A stretch of 5,822 nucleotides of DNA from Fidelibacterota bacterium (GTDB lineage Bacteria; Marinisomatota; Marinisomatia; Marinisomatales; TCS56), in contig DAOWAH010000119.1 in NCBI GenBank assembly GCA_030634675.1, positions 1 to 5,822 on the forward strand, in the 5' to 3' direction. The translations under genes and the position numbers were made by a program. The notes beneath the pieces were generated by a model. That model had not been told where the DNA came from, searched no databases, and was given only the letters and a program-made list of their open reading frames with translations. This document shows positions 5,555 to 5,822 of this stretch, piece by piece. Each line of letters opens with the position of its first letter. The first letter of the stretch is position 1.

Positions 5555-5822
5555 TTAATTCTTTATTTCAATGCCCCCAAACAGAACCGTGCCGTGTAAA
5601 TAAACGGTCTTTTTGTCCGGCTTTGCGCCACTACCGGATTTGTTGGTAATGGCTCCAAACAGCGGTATGCCGCTGGTAACAACCTGCCAGTCTGATGGTA
5701 CTATGACATCGATTCCGCCGAAGATTGCAGTCAAATTTATTTTGCAGCCGGAATCGGCCGGAGACGAACCACAAAGGTCCAGATCAATCCCACCAAATAT
5801 GACCAATGCTTCGCCACCGGTA
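5555..5822 (-). CDS. LiaF-like C-terminal domain protein (5' end outside window)
   Basis: Only the C-terminal 88 or so residues are present. The frame stays open to the right edge (reading GGEALVIFGG), so the true start lies outside. An internal TTG at 5806 should not be taken as the start. The sequence contains regularly spaced FGG motifs: VIFGGIDLDL, AIFGGIDVIV, a degenerate PLFGAI, and VLFGGIEIKN at the terminus. A VPSDWQVV segment lies between them. This is the pattern of the LiaF/VraT-type C-terminal domain ('cell wall-active antibiotics response'), a parallel beta-structured repeat domain. In Firmicutes LiaF inhibits the LiaRS envelope-stress system. In other phyla such domains follow membrane-spanning N-termini, and their roles are mostly unknown. 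The gene converges on the porin and shares its terminator. The domain identity is well supported, but nothing can be said about the missing N-terminus. Confidence 0.85.
   Translation of the reverse strand, partial: TGGEALVIFGGIDLDLCGSSPADSGCKINLTAIFGGIDVIVPSDWQVVTSGIPLFGAITNKSGSGAKPDKKTVYLHGTVLFGGIEIKN

Overview
The window is ordinary chromosomal bacterial sequence. It has moderate GC, single-copy protein genes and no sign of mobile elements, RNA genes, CRISPR or prophage. A signal-peptide-bearing outer-membrane beta-barrel protein ending in Phe points to a two-membrane (Gram-negative-type) bacterium. Weak or absent Shine-Dalgarno sites at some genes, and a porin type seen in poorly cultivated lineages, make a deep-branching or FCB-group-like organism plausible, but this is a guess and not a taxonomic call.

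Layout, left to right: (1) the last 34 codons (including the stop) of an unidentified + strand gene, overlapping tail-to-tail with (2) a - strand two-gene operon (76-2328). The promoter-proximal gene of that operon is a PLP-dependent class III aminotransferase. Three nucleotides after its stop comes a protein with a degenerate kinase/aminoglycoside-phosphotransferase-like motif set. (3) A 150-bp divergent spacer. (4) A + strand PlsC-type lysophospholipid acyltransferase (2479-3201), whose strong Shine-Dalgarno lies in the loop of a perfect 7-bp hairpin. (5) After a single base, a convergent - strand EamA/DMT-family membrane transporter (3203-4063). (6) A divergent regulatory spacer with two TATAAT boxes and three copies of an ATAGAGT/ACTCTAT half-site. 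(7) A + strand porin (4253-5473). (8) A bidirectional intrinsic terminator. (9) The C-terminal part of a - strand LiaF-like envelope protein that runs off the right edge.

The common theme is the cell envelope: a phospholipid acyltransferase, a porin, an inner-membrane transporter and a LiaF-like domain. The most interesting part is the aminotransferase / kinase-like / acyltransferase group. The aminotransferase keeps all PLP-binding residues, but by eye alignment it has lost the substrate-carboxylate-binding Arg and both partners of the Glu-Arg switch typical of ornithine/acetylornithine/GABA aminotransferases. Together with a sugar- or amino-alcohol-kinase-like partner, basic amphipathic C-termini on both proteins, and an acyltransferase with an altered FPEGTRS block, this suggests, as a hypothesis only, a pathway for an amino-modified membrane lipid or headgroup. 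No complete novel system can be demonstrated from this window alone.
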